Below, piece by piece: positions 37,176 to 45,794 of a stretch of DNA of 64,000 nt. This DNA comes from Rahnella sp. AA (GTDB taxonomy: Bacteria; Pseudomonadota; Gammaproteobacteria; Enterobacterales; Enterobacteriaceae). Both the position numbers and the translations under genes were made by a program. The notes beneath the pieces were generated by a model that saw only the letters and a list, made by a program, of their open reading frames with translations, was not told the DNA's origin and did no database searches. The stretch is from NCBI RefSeq assembly GCF_002834385.1, contig NZ_PITQ01000005.1:124001-188000 (forward strand), given 5' to 3'. Position 1 is the stretch's first letter. Each line of letters starts with the position of its first letter.

Positions 37176-38173
37176 CCCAAACAGCTGTGATTGAAATAGT
37201 GAAAACCGGCCCGCTGAATACCGTTCAGGACGCGGGCCGTAGCGGATTTCGTGATATCGGCATTTCGGTCAGCGGCGTGATGGATCCGCTGGCATTTCGC
37301 GCAGGCAACATCATGCTGGGCAACGATGAAAACGCCGCCTGCATTGAAGTGCAGATGTTTCCGTTTAAAGTCAGGTTTCTCACCGACACCAGCATTGCCA
37401 TCACGGGTGCCGATTGCCGCACAAAACTCGACGGCGCGGAACTTCCGCCGTGGTGGGCCTGTTCCGTGCGTGCCGGACAGGAGCTGGAAATGCAGTTTCC
37501 GCGTTCCGGCGCGCGCAGTTATCTGTGCATCGCCGGCGGCATTGACGTGCCGGTCGTTATGGGTTCGCGCAGCACCGCATTGCGCGGTGGTTTTGGCGGA
37601 TTAGACGGGCGGCCTCTGGAGAAGAACGATCGCCTCGCAGCAGGCAAAACCACCCTGTCGCCGTTGCCGGCAGGCGGCATGGGCATTGAACCGCCAGATA
37701 TCGCACTGGCAAACGTGTTCCCGACCAGCACCGAGGGACGGGTGCAACTGCGTGCTATTCCCGCCGGAGAATATACGTTGTTTGAAGCCGATCTTCCCCG
37801 CTTCTGGTCGCAGCCGTGGAAGGTTTCCCTGCACAGTAACCGCACCGGCTACCGCTTATCCGGCGCACCGGTGACACCGTCGAAAATCATCGAAATGCGG
37901 TCATACGGCTTGATCCCCGGCATCGTTCAGGTGCCACCCGCAGGCGAGCCGATCATTCAGTTGGCTGATGCCAATACAGCCGGCGGATACCCGAAAATCG
38001 CGGGCATTATTGAAGAGGATTTATGGCGACTGGCACAGGTTCAGCCCGGCCAGAGCATCCAGCTGATTAAAAGCGATGCGCGCGAGGCTATTTATGTCGC
38101 GACTCAAATTAATCAGTGGCTGACGCGACTGCGCGATACCTTTATGCCGGTGAAAAAAGCGATGGGTTTTTAA
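37172..38173 (+). CDS. pxpC: 5-oxoprolinase subunit PxpC
   Basis: Subunit C of 5-oxoprolinase (biotin-dependent carboxyltransferase-like, KipA family), 333 residues. Signature segments are NTVQDAGRSGFRDIGISVSG, CIAGGIDVPVVMGSRSTAL and SNRTGYRLSG. The start is a GTG overlapping the pxpB stop. pxpA is not here but 4.5 kb downstream, an unusual split of the pxp genes. Confidence 0.93.
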   Translation: MTQTAVIEIVKTGPLNTVQDAGRSGFRDIGISVSGVMDPLAFRAGNIMLGNDENAACIEVQMFPFKVRFLTDTSIAITGADCRTKLDGAELPPWWACSVRAGQELEMQFPRSGARSYLCIAGGIDVPVVMGSRSTALRGGFGGLDGRPLEKNDRLAAGKTTLSPLPAGGMGIEPPDIALANVFPTSTEGRVQLRAIPAGEYTLFEADLPRFWSQPWKVSLHSNRTGYRLSGAPVTPSKIIEMRSYGLIPGIVQVPPAGEPIIQLADANTAGGYPKIAGIIEEDLWRLAQVQPGQSIQLIKSDAREAIYVATQINQWLTRLRDTFMPVKKAMGF

Positions 38174-38279
38174 ATTTAGACAGTATTTTATGACTAAGTA
38201 AGCAGAATTATAAGTTTTATATTTCACAATTAAATTGCAGGAGTACATTGCCGCCATCTTTTATAGGGAGTATTTGAAA

Positions 38280-38771
38280 ATGGCAATTCCTGCTTACATG
38301 TGGCTCAAAGATGACGGTGGCGCAAGCATCAAAGGGTCTGTCGATATCACTGGCCGTGAAGGATCTATTGAAATTCTGGGTTTTGGGCATTCATTGCACC
38401 TTCCGACGGATTCGGGCACCGGGAAAATAACAGGGACACGCATACATTCTGCGCTCGGTTTTGAGAAAGAATTCGACAGTTCAAGCCCCTATCTTTACCG
38501 GGCGACTGCCAGCGGCCAAACGTTACAATCGGCAGAAATCAAATGGTACAAAATCAACGATGCCGGGCAGGAAGTTGAATATTTCAACATGCTGCTTGAA
38601 GGCGTAAAAGTTGTCTCAATTAGCCCCCTGATGCATAACATCAAAAATCCAGCTTTTGAGAAACATAATCACAATGAAAGCATCGAACTCCGCTACGAAA
38701 AAATCACCTGGAAATACTGCGATGGTAATGTTGTTTTTGCCGATGCATGGAATGAAAGAGTGACTGCCTGA
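38280..38771 (+). CDS. hcp: Type VI secretion Hcp-family protein
   Basis: A 163-residue Hcp, the protein that forms the hexameric rings of the T6SS tube and carries small effectors. It begins in the usual way (MAIPAYMWLKDDGG, IKGSVDITGREGSIEILGF) and has the late VSISPLMHNIKNP segment. Start 38280 is chosen from homologues over a TTG at 38235. No other T6SS core gene is present, so this is an orphan Hcp cassette; the effector gene starts on the last base of its stop codon. Confidence 0.9.
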   Translation: MAIPAYMWLKDDGGASIKGSVDITGREGSIEILGFGHSLHLPTDSGTGKITGTRIHSALGFEKEFDSSSPYLYRATASGQTLQSAEIKWYKINDAGQEVEYFNMLLEGVKVVSISPLMHNIKNPAFEKHNHNESIELRYEKITWKYCDGNVVFADAWNERVTA

Positions 38772-39256
38772 TGCCCATTGCCTGTAGTTATGTACTTAAC
38801 GGAATGGAAACTTCAATTTTAAGCTGCACGGGTGTAGGGAATTTCCCTGCGTTCTCTGGCCAGCGCCATGGCCGCAATAATCCCACGCTCACACATGTTG
38901 GCGATATTGGTCCACTCCCTACAGGACGTTATTTCGTTGTTAGTCGCGTATCCGGAGGCCGACTCGGAGGCTTACGAAACTGCATTCTCAAATATGGTTA
39001 CGGGACTGACAGGGATACCTGGTTCGGGTTGTACCGGGATGACGGGAAAGTTAATGATGAAACCTTTATCGAAGGCATGAAACGTGGGGAGTTTCGGCTT
39101 CACCCTGTCGGGCCCAAAGGTCTCAGTGAAGGATGTATTACCATGACCTCGCAGGTGGATTTCGATTACCTCCGGGCGGCATTATTGAGTTCTACAATGA
39201 TTACCGTCCCGGGTTCATCGTTGAAAGCGCATGGCATCATAAAGGTCAGGCTCTGA
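38771..39256 (+). CDS. Tlde1-type T6SS peptidoglycan effector (DUF2778)
   Basis: A 161-residue protein of the DUF2778/Tlde1 family, L,D-transpeptidase-related effectors that cut or modify peptidoglycan of rival cells. The catalytic motif is RLHPVGPKGLSEGCITM with His111, Ser119 and Cys122. An N-terminal QRHGRNNP and DIGPLPTGRYFV are also typical. It has no signal peptide, as expected for delivery by Hcp. It is translationally coupled to hcp before it and to a membrane protein after it. Confidence 0.85.
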   Translation: MPIACSYVLNGMETSILSCTGVGNFPAFSGQRHGRNNPTLTHVGDIGPLPTGRYFVVSRVSGGRLGGLRNCILKYGYGTDRDTWFGLYRDDGKVNDETFIEGMKRGEFRLHPVGPKGLSEGCITMTSQVDFDYLRAALLSSTMITVPGSSLKAHGIIKVRL

Positions 39257-39516
39257 TGCGTTTTTTTGAGCGTATTATCACGGCTTCAGCGTATCTGTTG
39301 GCATTCACCATTCTAATGATTGTGTTCATGGAGACCATCAACAACATTGTCACCAGTGAACAAATCCAGCATCTCGCCGGGCTCCTGGGGGTGCATGGCA
39401 TTGATGACATTCTGGACTGGTATATCAATATCTCAGCGATGGTTTCCGTTTTTTTTACCGTCAGCATTCTTCTGATTTATCGGCGATATGCGCAAAGAAA
39501 AAAAACTTTCAAATAA
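39256..39516 (+). CDS. Putative immunity protein to Tlde1 effector
   Basis: An 86-residue protein with two hydrophobic segments (about residues 9-26 and 56-75), starting on the last base of the effector stop codon. I recognise no family. Position directly after a peptidoglycan-targeting effector and the membrane topology suggest an immunity protein protecting the periplasm. It would have to expose the loop between the two segments to the periplasm, which was not tested. Confidence 0.65.
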   Translation: MRFFERIITASAYLLAFTILMIVFMETINNIVTSEQIQHLAGLLGVHGIDDILDWYINISAMVSVFFTVSILLIYRRYAQRKKTFK

Positions 39517-39526
39517 TGGTCTCATC

Positions 39527-39553
39527 AGGCACCGAATCCCGGTGCCTTTTTTA
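39527..39553 (+). terminator. Terminator of the hcp-effector-immunity cassette
   Basis: Eight-base stem AGGCACCG/CGGTGCCT with a five-base loop followed by a run of T. It closes the T6SS cassette just before the convergent aminotransferase gene. Confidence 0.88.
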
Positions 39554-39564
39554 CATTCAGAATC

Positions 39565-40767
39565 TTATCTCAAGCCCGCACAAAACTCCGCGATCCGGTC
39601 GCAACCGTCTTGCAGTATTTCCATGCTGGTAGCGTAGGAAATGCGGAAATACGGGCTCATGCCGTAGGCGGCACCCTGTACGGTAACCACGTGTTTTTCT
39701 TCAATCAACGCCATCACGAAGTCGGCATCGTTATTGATGCAACGCCCGCCGGCGGTAGTTTTACCGATACAATCCTGAATGTTCACGAACAGATAAAACG
39801 CGCCCTGCGGTTTATGGCAACGCAGTTCATGGACCGACGTTAAGCGCTCCAGCACGTAATCGCGGCGCTGGCGGTAAATGCCGGCGCGCTCTTTCAGCAG
39901 ATCCTGCGGGCCGTTAAGCACAGCAACAGCGGCCGCCTGCGTGAGCGTGGTGACGCCACCGCTGTTTTGCGTGTTCACGTTGCTCATGGCTGTAATCAGA
40001 TCTTTCGGACCGCCGCAAAAACCTAAACGCCAGCCGGTCATGGAATAGGCTTTCGACACGCCGTTGACCGTCAGCACGCGATCCAGCAAACGCGGCTCCA
40101 CTTCGGCCAGCGTATAGAAAGTCACATCGTCATAAATCAGGTGTTCGTAAATATCATCGGTCAGGATCCACACGCCAGGATGGCGCAGCATCACCTCGCC
40201 AATGGCCTGCAATTCCTGGCGCGTTGCCACGGAACCGGTCGGGTTGCTCGGGTAGTTCAGCAGCAACCATTTGGTTTTCGGGGTAATCGCCGCCTCAATA
40301 TCTTGCGGATACGGTTTGAAATTGTTCTCTTCCGGGCAAGACACCGGCACCGGAATACCGCCCGCGAATTTAACGATATCCGCGTAGCTTATCCACGACG
40401 GCGTCGGGATCACCACTTCATCGCCCGGATTAATGGTTGCCAGCATCGCGTTAAAAATAATTTGCTTCGCTCCGCCTGCGGTAAGGATCTGGCTCACATC
40501 GTAGCTGAGATGGTTATCACGCTGGAATTTACGTGCAATGGCAGCGCGCAGCGCCGGTGTTCCGTCGGTCGGCGGGTAACGGGTATCGCCGCCGAGCGCT
40601 GCGGCATATGCCGCTTCTGTCGCGTGCAGGGGCGTAGGGAAATCCGGCTCACCGGTGGAAAGCGCGATGACGTGCACACCTTCTGCGGCGAGGTCGCGGG
40701 CCTTTTGGGTCATGGCCACGGAGGCAGAAACAGAGACATTTTTTAAGCGATCGGCGATATCAGGCAT
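39565..40767 (-). CDS. Pyridoxal phosphate aminotransferase (aspartate aminotransferase-like)
   Basis: Class I aminotransferase, 400 residues with start 40767 (MPDIADRLKNVSVSASVAM). The pyridoxal lysine is in NGVSKAYSMTGWRLGF, and substrate-site segments STGEPDFPTP and NYPSNPTGSV match the subgroup-I-gamma aspartate/prephenate aminotransferases rather than E. coli AspC. It could transfer amino groups from the glutamate made by 5-oxoprolinase. A longer frame to 40893 is not supported. Confidence 0.88.
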   Translation of the reverse strand: MPDIADRLKNVSVSASVAMTQKARDLAAEGVHVIALSTGEPDFPTPLHATEAAYAAALGGDTRYPPTDGTPALRAAIARKFQRDNHLSYDVSQILTAGGAKQIIFNAMLATINPGDEVVIPTPSWISYADIVKFAGGIPVPVSCPEENNFKPYPQDIEAAITPKTKWLLLNYPSNPTGSVATRQELQAIGEVMLRHPGVWILTDDIYEHLIYDDVTFYTLAEVEPRLLDRVLTVNGVSKAYSMTGWRLGFCGGPKDLITAMSNVNTQNSGGVTTLTQAAAVAVLNGPQDLLKERAGIYRQRRDYVLERLTSVHELRCHKPQGAFYLFVNIQDCIGKTTAGGRCINNDADFVMALIEEKHVVTVQGAAYGMSPYFRISYATSMEILQDGCDRIAEFCAGLR

Positions 40768-40924
40768 GGTCCTGGGGTTCCATTGTTTTATCGAACGTAA
40801 AGAGACGCACTGCAATGAGGAACTACAGGGGAAAGAGTAATGATGAAGAGGCGCCGCAGACCAATAGCGCTTTGTTGTGGTGACATAACACAAAGCAATG
40901 ACTGGTGGTCAAATTCTCTCCAGT

Positions 40925-40941
40925 TGCACCAGCATTGTGCA
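40925..40941. promoter_or_regulatory. NtrC (NRI) enhancer site
   Basis: TGCACCAGCATTGTGCA is a close match to the NtrC-binding consensus TGCACCNNNNTGGTGCA. It lies about 140 bases upstream of the sigma-54 promoter, a usual enhancer distance. Confidence 0.75.
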
Positions 40942-41059
40942 AGACTCGCTTTTCGCTCTTTATGCCAAACAACATATCACCTGAAAAAAGTTCGCCAGGT
41001 GCCGCATAAATCAGCAGGAAAATCGGAGTTCGGGCGTATATCCCCGCATTTAATTTAAT

Positions 41060-41075
41060 TGGCACTCATTTTGCT
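41060..41075 (+). promoter_or_regulatory. Sigma-54 promoter of nac-like gene
   Basis: TGGCAC-TCATT-TTGCT is an essentially perfect -24/-12 element (consensus TGGCAC-N5-TTGC). Together with the NtrC site it shows nitrogen-limitation control of the downstream regulator gene, as for nac in Klebsiella. Confidence 0.92.
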
Positions 41076-41125
41076 TCATACAAGATGCTTATAACAACAC
41101 ACCTTCCCGTGATGAGGATGCCATC

Positions 41126-42049
41126 GTGAATCTCCGCCGCCTTAAATACTTTATCAAGATTGTCGATGTGGGCAGCCTGACCCAGGCCGCGGATATTTTG
41201 CATATTGCGCAGCCCGCGCTGAGCCAGCAACTGGCGACGCTGGAAGGCGAAGTGAATCAGCAGTTGCTGATCCGGACCAAACGCGGCGTGACGCCAACCG
41301 AAGCTGGCAAAATTTTGTATATCCATGCGCAGGCTATTTTACGCCAGTGCGATCAGGCGCAGAGCGCTATTGATGGCTCAGCGCTGGCACTTTCCGGCAG
41401 CGTTTCTGTCGGGCTGGCCCCGGGCACCGCTGCACAGCAACTGGCCCTGCCGCTGATGGAAGAAGTTCACCGGCAGTATCCCGGCATCGTTTTGTATTTC
41501 AATGAAAACTTTGGTACCACGCTCAGCGAGCTGATCATGAACGGGCGGATGGATATGGCAGTTATTTATGGCAACCGCGAAATTCACGGGTTGCGCTTTA
41601 TGCCACTGATGAAAGAAGAACTGTATTTTGTCTGCCCGCACACCCTGAGCAAACCGCTGAAAACCGTCAGTCTGGCCGATGTGGCAAAGTACGATTTATT
41701 CCTGCCACGCATCTACAACATTATGCGCAAAGTCATCGATGACGCGTTTATCCACGAAGAACTGACATACCGGGTTAAATGTGAAATCGAATCCCAGACC
41801 ACGCTCAACGCCGCGCTGGCCGCCGGTTTAGGCTGCACGATCATGCCGGAATCTGCCGCACGCGCAATGCTTAAAGCCTCCGGCTCGTGGATGGCGAAAA
41901 TTGATAAACCGAATATCCAGGCGGCACTGTCATTTTGTATGTCAGACCATCTCCCGCTCTCCCAGCCCGCCGAAGCGGTCAAAGCGATTTTGCTGTCGCT
42001 GATGGCGAGCCGTACGGTGGACAACCGGCCACTGACGCTGGTGGGGTAA
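41126..42049 (+). CDS. nac: Nac-like LysR nitrogen assimilation regulator
   Basis: LysR-type regulator, 307 residues. The first 65 residues (MNLRRLKYFIKIVDVGSLTQ, AADILHIAQPALSQQLATLE, LLIRTKRGVTPTEAGKILY) are very close to Klebsiella Nac; the effector domain is more distant. Nac links NtrC/sigma-54 control to sigma-70 promoters of nitrogen-source genes. The start is GTG 41126 behind GAGGA. The sigma-54 promoter and NtrC site in front support the call. It may be the main Nac or a locus-specific paralogue. Confidence 0.82.
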   Translation: MNLRRLKYFIKIVDVGSLTQAADILHIAQPALSQQLATLEGEVNQQLLIRTKRGVTPTEAGKILYIHAQAILRQCDQAQSAIDGSALALSGSVSVGLAPGTAAQQLALPLMEEVHRQYPGIVLYFNENFGTTLSELIMNGRMDMAVIYGNREIHGLRFMPLMKEELYFVCPHTLSKPLKTVSLADVAKYDLFLPRIYNIMRKVIDDAFIHEELTYRVKCEIESQTTLNAALAAGLGCTIMPESAARAMLKASGSWMAKIDKPNIQAALSFCMSDHLPLSQPAEAVKAILLSLMASRTVDNRPLTLVG

Positions 42050-42189
42050 TAAGCCCGCCTTATCACCGTAAAGCGAAATCCTCTTTCCTGACGCCCGAAG
42101 TGACACGATAGAGTGCTATTACCGCCCGCCATGCGGGCCGCTTTGTCGTCGTTATTGTGCGAGGACAATCTCTCTTCGACGGGATGGAT

Positions 42190-42630
42190 ATGGAAAAAAA
42201 AGCACCAGCACTCAGAGAGTTGCGTGATATCGCACGAAAGATGCGTCAGTCCGGCCTGAGCCAGATTGAACTACGCGGAAACGGCTTTCGGGTCAGCGTG
42301 AAATACGCGCCACTCTCCCCCGCCATGTTACCGCTTAACGTGCAGGATACCGCGCCAGCCCTTCCCGCAATTCCTGACCTCGATGCACTGTGTGCGCCTT
42401 TCCCCGGCATCGTGCTGTTACAGCATCCGCTCAACAAAATTCCTTTCACCAGGCCCGGTGAGAAAGTCGGAAAAGATACGCTGCTCGGGTTGCTGAAAGT
42501 CGGCGTGATTTATCTGCCGCTGCGCAGCCCGGTGCAGGGCGTGGTGGAATCCCTGGCCGTGGAAGACGGTGACTGCGTGGAATACGGCGCGGAGATTTTC
42601 ACTTTACGCCGGGAGGAACTGGCCGCATGA
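42190..42630 (+). CDS. Biotin-carrier-like protein without the EAMKM motif
   Basis: A 146-residue protein with the layout of AccB: a short N-terminal helix region (LRELRDIARKMRQSGLSQIE), a linker, and a biotinyl/lipoyl fold (FPGIVLLQHPLNKIPFTRPG, RSPVQGVVESLAVEDGDCVE). Where the biotinylated lysine motif EAMKM should be it has LLKVGVI, so the modified-lysine context is degenerate. No biotin carboxylase is nearby. Similar genes occur next to pxpA-type genes elsewhere. It overlaps pxpA by four bases. Function unknown, perhaps structural in the oxoprolinase complex. Confidence 0.75.
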   Translation: MEKKAPALRELRDIARKMRQSGLSQIELRGNGFRVSVKYAPLSPAMLPLNVQDTAPALPAIPDLDALCAPFPGIVLLQHPLNKIPFTRPGEKVGKDTLLGLLKVGVIYLPLRSPVQGVVESLAVEDGDCVEYGAEIFTLRREELAA

Positions 42631-43424
42631 AATACATCGATTTGAACGCTGATATCGGAGAAGGCTTTGGCGATTACACCATTGCCGACGACGACGCGCT
42701 GATGCCGCTGATCACCTCCGCTAACGTGGCCTGCGGTTTTCACGCGGGCGATGCGGTAATTATGGCGAAAACCGTTGCACTGGCGAAAAAGTACCGGGCC
42801 GATCTCGGCGCACACGTCGGGTTCCCCGATTTGTCCGGGTTTGGCCGCCGCCGGATGCACATCGAACCGGAGGTGATGGCGCATTACGTCACCTATCAGC
42901 TGGGTGCGCTTTTTGCGTTTGCGAAAGCGGCGGATTACCCGCTGACGCACATGAGCTTTCACGGCGCGCTGGGCAATATGGTTTCAGAAGATGCCGTTCT
43001 GGCACGGGTATTACTGCAGGCGGTAAAGGATTTTGATCCGAACATGATCATCAGCACGATGTCCGGCAACGCCGTTGAACGCATGGCGCGTGAACTGAAT
43101 TTGCCGGTGATTTGCACGTTCCTTGCCGACCGTGCCTATGAAAGTAACGGGCTGCTGGTCAGCCGGGCCAAACCCGGTGCAGTCATTCATGACAAAGCCG
43201 AAGTACGCACGCGCATCCGCCAGCTGTTGCTTGAAGGAACGGTACAAAGCATCGATGGCGTGACGTTACCGGTGACAGCAACATCGATTCTTGTCCACGG
43301 CGACACGCCGGAATCAATCGCCATGGTACATACCCTGCGGGAAATTATTGCCGAAATGGACATCCCGCTGGCGTCACCCTCTCAGCAATTACGCCATCTG
43401 GCGCAGGGAAACGCGCTGTTATAA
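42627..43424 (+). CDS. pxpA: 5-oxoprolinase subunit PxpA (LamB/YcsF family)
   Basis: Subunit A of 5-oxoprolinase, 265 residues. LamB/YcsF signatures are clear: DLNADIGEGFGDY at the N-terminus, NVACGFHAGD, LGAHVGFPDLSGFGRR, and VHGDTPESI. With PxpB and PxpC encoded 4.5-6 kb upstream it completes the enzyme that turns 5-oxoproline into glutamate. Coupled to the biotin-carrier-like gene. Confidence 0.94.
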   Translation: MKYIDLNADIGEGFGDYTIADDDALMPLITSANVACGFHAGDAVIMAKTVALAKKYRADLGAHVGFPDLSGFGRRRMHIEPEVMAHYVTYQLGALFAFAKAADYPLTHMSFHGALGNMVSEDAVLARVLLQAVKDFDPNMIISTMSGNAVERMARELNLPVICTFLADRAYESNGLLVSRAKPGAVIHDKAEVRTRIRQLLLEGTVQSIDGVTLPVTATSILVHGDTPESIAMVHTLREIIAEMDIPLASPSQQLRHLAQGNALL

Positions 43425-43542
43425 GTCCCGCTTATCGCCTCACACGGTTTATGTCTTATACCGGGTGAACATTACTGGATACAGTCAAAAAACACCCCGC
43501 CGGCAGAACGAGATGGAGCCGGGGGCTAACAGGAGACGCACA

Positions 43543-44292
43543 ATGCCATTTTCAGATTACAAGACCGCGCTGGTCACCGGTGCATCGGCAGGGATGGGTG
43601 AAGCGATTGTTGAGCGCCTTTGTCAGGAAGGCATCACCGTGCACGCCGTTGCACGCCGCAAAGAACAACTCACCGCGCTGGCGGCCCGCACTGGCTGTAT
43701 TCCACACGCGCTTGATGTGGGTGATCTGGATGCTTTAACGCGTCTGTGCAGTGAAATCAGCGTGGATATTTTAGTCAATAACGCCGGCGTGTCGCACCCG
43801 GGATCAATTTTAAACGCCGATGAACACGTGATTGATACGCAGGTGGATGTGAATCTGCGCGCCGTTTTGCACCTCTGCCGCCTGCTGGTGCCGGGCATGG
43901 TTGAGCGTGACCGCGGCCATGTCATCAATATCACGTCCATCGCCGCCATTTATAATTTTAACGGCAACTCGGTTTATCACGCCACCAAGGCGGGCGTTCA
44001 CGCGCTGTCCCGCCAGTTGCGCGTCGATTGCTACGGTAAGCGTGTACGCATCACCGAAATCTGTCCGGGCCGCGTGGCGACCGATATCTTCGGCAACGTA
44101 TCCGGCGATCACGAAGACGCACGCCGCCGCTTTATTGACGGTTTCGAACTGCCGCAGGCCAAAGATATCGCCGACTGTGTCGCTTTCGCGGTATCCGCAC
44201 CGATCGCCGTCAATATCGGCAACATTGAAATCACACCGACGTTGCAGGTACCGGGTGGCCTTTCCACCATGCGACCAGGCGACGGCATTTAG
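43543..44292 (+). CDS. Short-chain dehydrogenase/reductase
   Basis: NAD(P)-dependent SDR of 249 residues: TALVTGASAGMGEAI (cofactor loop), DILVNNAGVSHP, catalytic Tyr and Lys in VYHATKAGVHAL with the preceding Ser in NITSIAA. Closest in feel to YdfG/serine dehydrogenase-type SDRs (ICPGRVATDIFG). AGGAG precedes ATG 43543. Its place between pxpA and the ABC permeases suggests that the imported compound is a hydroxy-acid or substituted amide needing oxidation, which is inference. Confidence 0.88.
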   Translation: MPFSDYKTALVTGASAGMGEAIVERLCQEGITVHAVARRKEQLTALAARTGCIPHALDVGDLDALTRLCSEISVDILVNNAGVSHPGSILNADEHVIDTQVDVNLRAVLHLCRLLVPGMVERDRGHVINITSIAAIYNFNGNSVYHATKAGVHALSRQLRVDCYGKRVRITEICPGRVATDIFGNVSGDHEDARRRFIDGFELPQAKDIADCVAFAVSAPIAVNIGNIEITPTLQVPGGLSTMRPGDGI

Positions 44293-44329
44293 TCTTTCAA
44301 CCGCAGAAGAAAAAGAGGGTGAAAATCCG

Positions 44330-45025
44330 ATGACGCTCGATTTCAGCAAAGTCCTGACCGGTCAGTTCGGGCAGATGATCGTCGATGGCATGGTTGTCAC
44401 CCTCAAGCTGGCGTTAGGGTCATGGCTGCTGGCGATGTTTATTGCCCTGCTGCTGGTCGTCATCCGGCTGACACATAAACGCGCCGCTGAATATTTTGTC
44501 CGGGCTTACGTTTCCTATCACCGCAACGTGCCGACGCTTATCCAGCTGATGATGTGGTATTTCGCTATTCCGACGCTGTTGCCGGAATCGGTGCAGATGT
44601 GGATCAACGATTTTAACGCTGAGTTCCTGTTCTCAATGTTCGCGCTCGGATTGTGCCAGGCAGCGTATTTCTCAGAAGACATCCGCAGCGGGTTGCGTGC
44701 CATTCCGGAAGGGCAAACGGAAGCATCACGTGCGCTGGGCATGAGTTACACCCGATCCTTACGTTCGGTGATTTTGCCGCAGGGCATTCGCAATGCGTTG
44801 CCTTCTCTGCTCAATCACACTGTGTTGCTGTTCAAAAACACCAGCCTGGCGATGGTCATTGGCGTCGCTGAGCTGACCTACGTAACGCGTGATATCGAGA
44901 ACCAGACATTCCGGACGTTCGAATCTTATCTGGTTGCCTCTGCTGGCTATCTGTTCTTCTCACTGCTGCTGATGGGGGCGGGTGCATTGCTGGCCCGCCG
45001 GTTCCAGCGGGTCTACGCGAGGTAA
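44330..45025 (+). CDS. Amino-acid ABC transporter permease (first)
   Basis: HisM/GlnP-type inner-membrane permease, 231 residues. The cytoplasmic EAA loop that contacts the ATPase is EASRALGMSYTRSLRSVILPQ. Start 44330 lies behind AGAGGG. It forms a heteromeric channel with the next gene product, from which it is separated by four bases. Confidence 0.9.
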   Translation: MTLDFSKVLTGQFGQMIVDGMVVTLKLALGSWLLAMFIALLLVVIRLTHKRAAEYFVRAYVSYHRNVPTLIQLMMWYFAIPTLLPESVQMWINDFNAEFLFSMFALGLCQAAYFSEDIRSGLRAIPEGQTEASRALGMSYTRSLRSVILPQGIRNALPSLLNHTVLLFKNTSLAMVIGVAELTYVTRDIENQTFRTFESYLVASAGYLFFSLLLMGAGALLARRFQRVYAR

Positions 45026-45029
45026 TCCC

Positions 45030-45785
45030 ATGCTTGAGATGTTCACGATTTTGCACGACAACGGGATGCTGTTTCTGATGGGGCAGTATCCGCAAGGCCC
45101 ACTTGGCGGGATACTCTGCACCCTGCTGATTTCCCTGCTGGCCGTCATTTTTGCCCTGCCGGTCGGCGTGCTTCTCGGGCTGGCGCGTCTGTCACCTTTT
45201 CGCTGGTTAAGCTGGCCTGCCGCCTGCTGGGTCTACGGATTACGCGGCATTCCGCTGCTGATGGTGGTGTTCTGGACATACTTCTGCGTACCGCTGCTGA
45301 TTGGCCATAACATCAGCGGATTCAGTACCATGCTGTGCACGCTGGTGATTTATGAAAGCGCTTATATCGCAGAGATTGTGCGCGGTGGTATTCAGGCGCT
45401 GCCGGGCGGCCAGTATGAAGCCGCACGGGCATTGGGAATGGGGTATTTCAAAACGCTGCGTCTGATTATTTTGCCGCAGGCGCTGTACAACACGCTGCCA
45501 AGCCTGGTCAGCCAGCTGGTTTCCATCATTAAAGACAGCACGCTGGGCTACGTTATCAACGTTCCCGAGCTGACATTCGCCGCTAACCAGGTGAATAACC
45601 AACTCCTGACCAAACCTTTTCAGGTCTTTGCGATTGTCGCCATCGGTTATTACATCATTTGTTTTAGCCTGACATGGCTGGCCAATAAGCTTGAAGCACG
45701 CATTACACGCAAACGACTGAACAAAACTCCCGAAGGGGAAAAAATAGCGCAATCCCTGCTGCTGACCAAGACGCAATCACAATAA
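45030..45785 (+). CDS. Amino-acid ABC transporter permease (second)
   Basis: Second HisQ/GlnP-type permease, 251 residues, with EAA loop EAARALGMGYFKTLRLIILPQ and the RGIPLLMVVFWTYF segment typical of polar amino-acid importers. GAGG precedes the ATG. The ATPase gene follows within ten bases. Confidence 0.9.
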   Translation: MLEMFTILHDNGMLFLMGQYPQGPLGGILCTLLISLLAVIFALPVGVLLGLARLSPFRWLSWPAACWVYGLRGIPLLMVVFWTYFCVPLLIGHNISGFSTMLCTLVIYESAYIAEIVRGGIQALPGGQYEAARALGMGYFKTLRLIILPQALYNTLPSLVSQLVSIIKDSTLGYVINVPELTFAANQVNNQLLTKPFQVFAIVAIGYYIICFSLTWLANKLEARITRKRLNKTPEGEKIAQSLLLTKTQSQ

Positions 45786-45794
45786 GGAATGATG

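Noticed and set aside
42050-42189. TGACAC...TGCT as a second sigma-54 promoter before the biotin-carrier-like gene
   Set aside because: The conserved GG and GC are not at the required spacing and the GG is GA.
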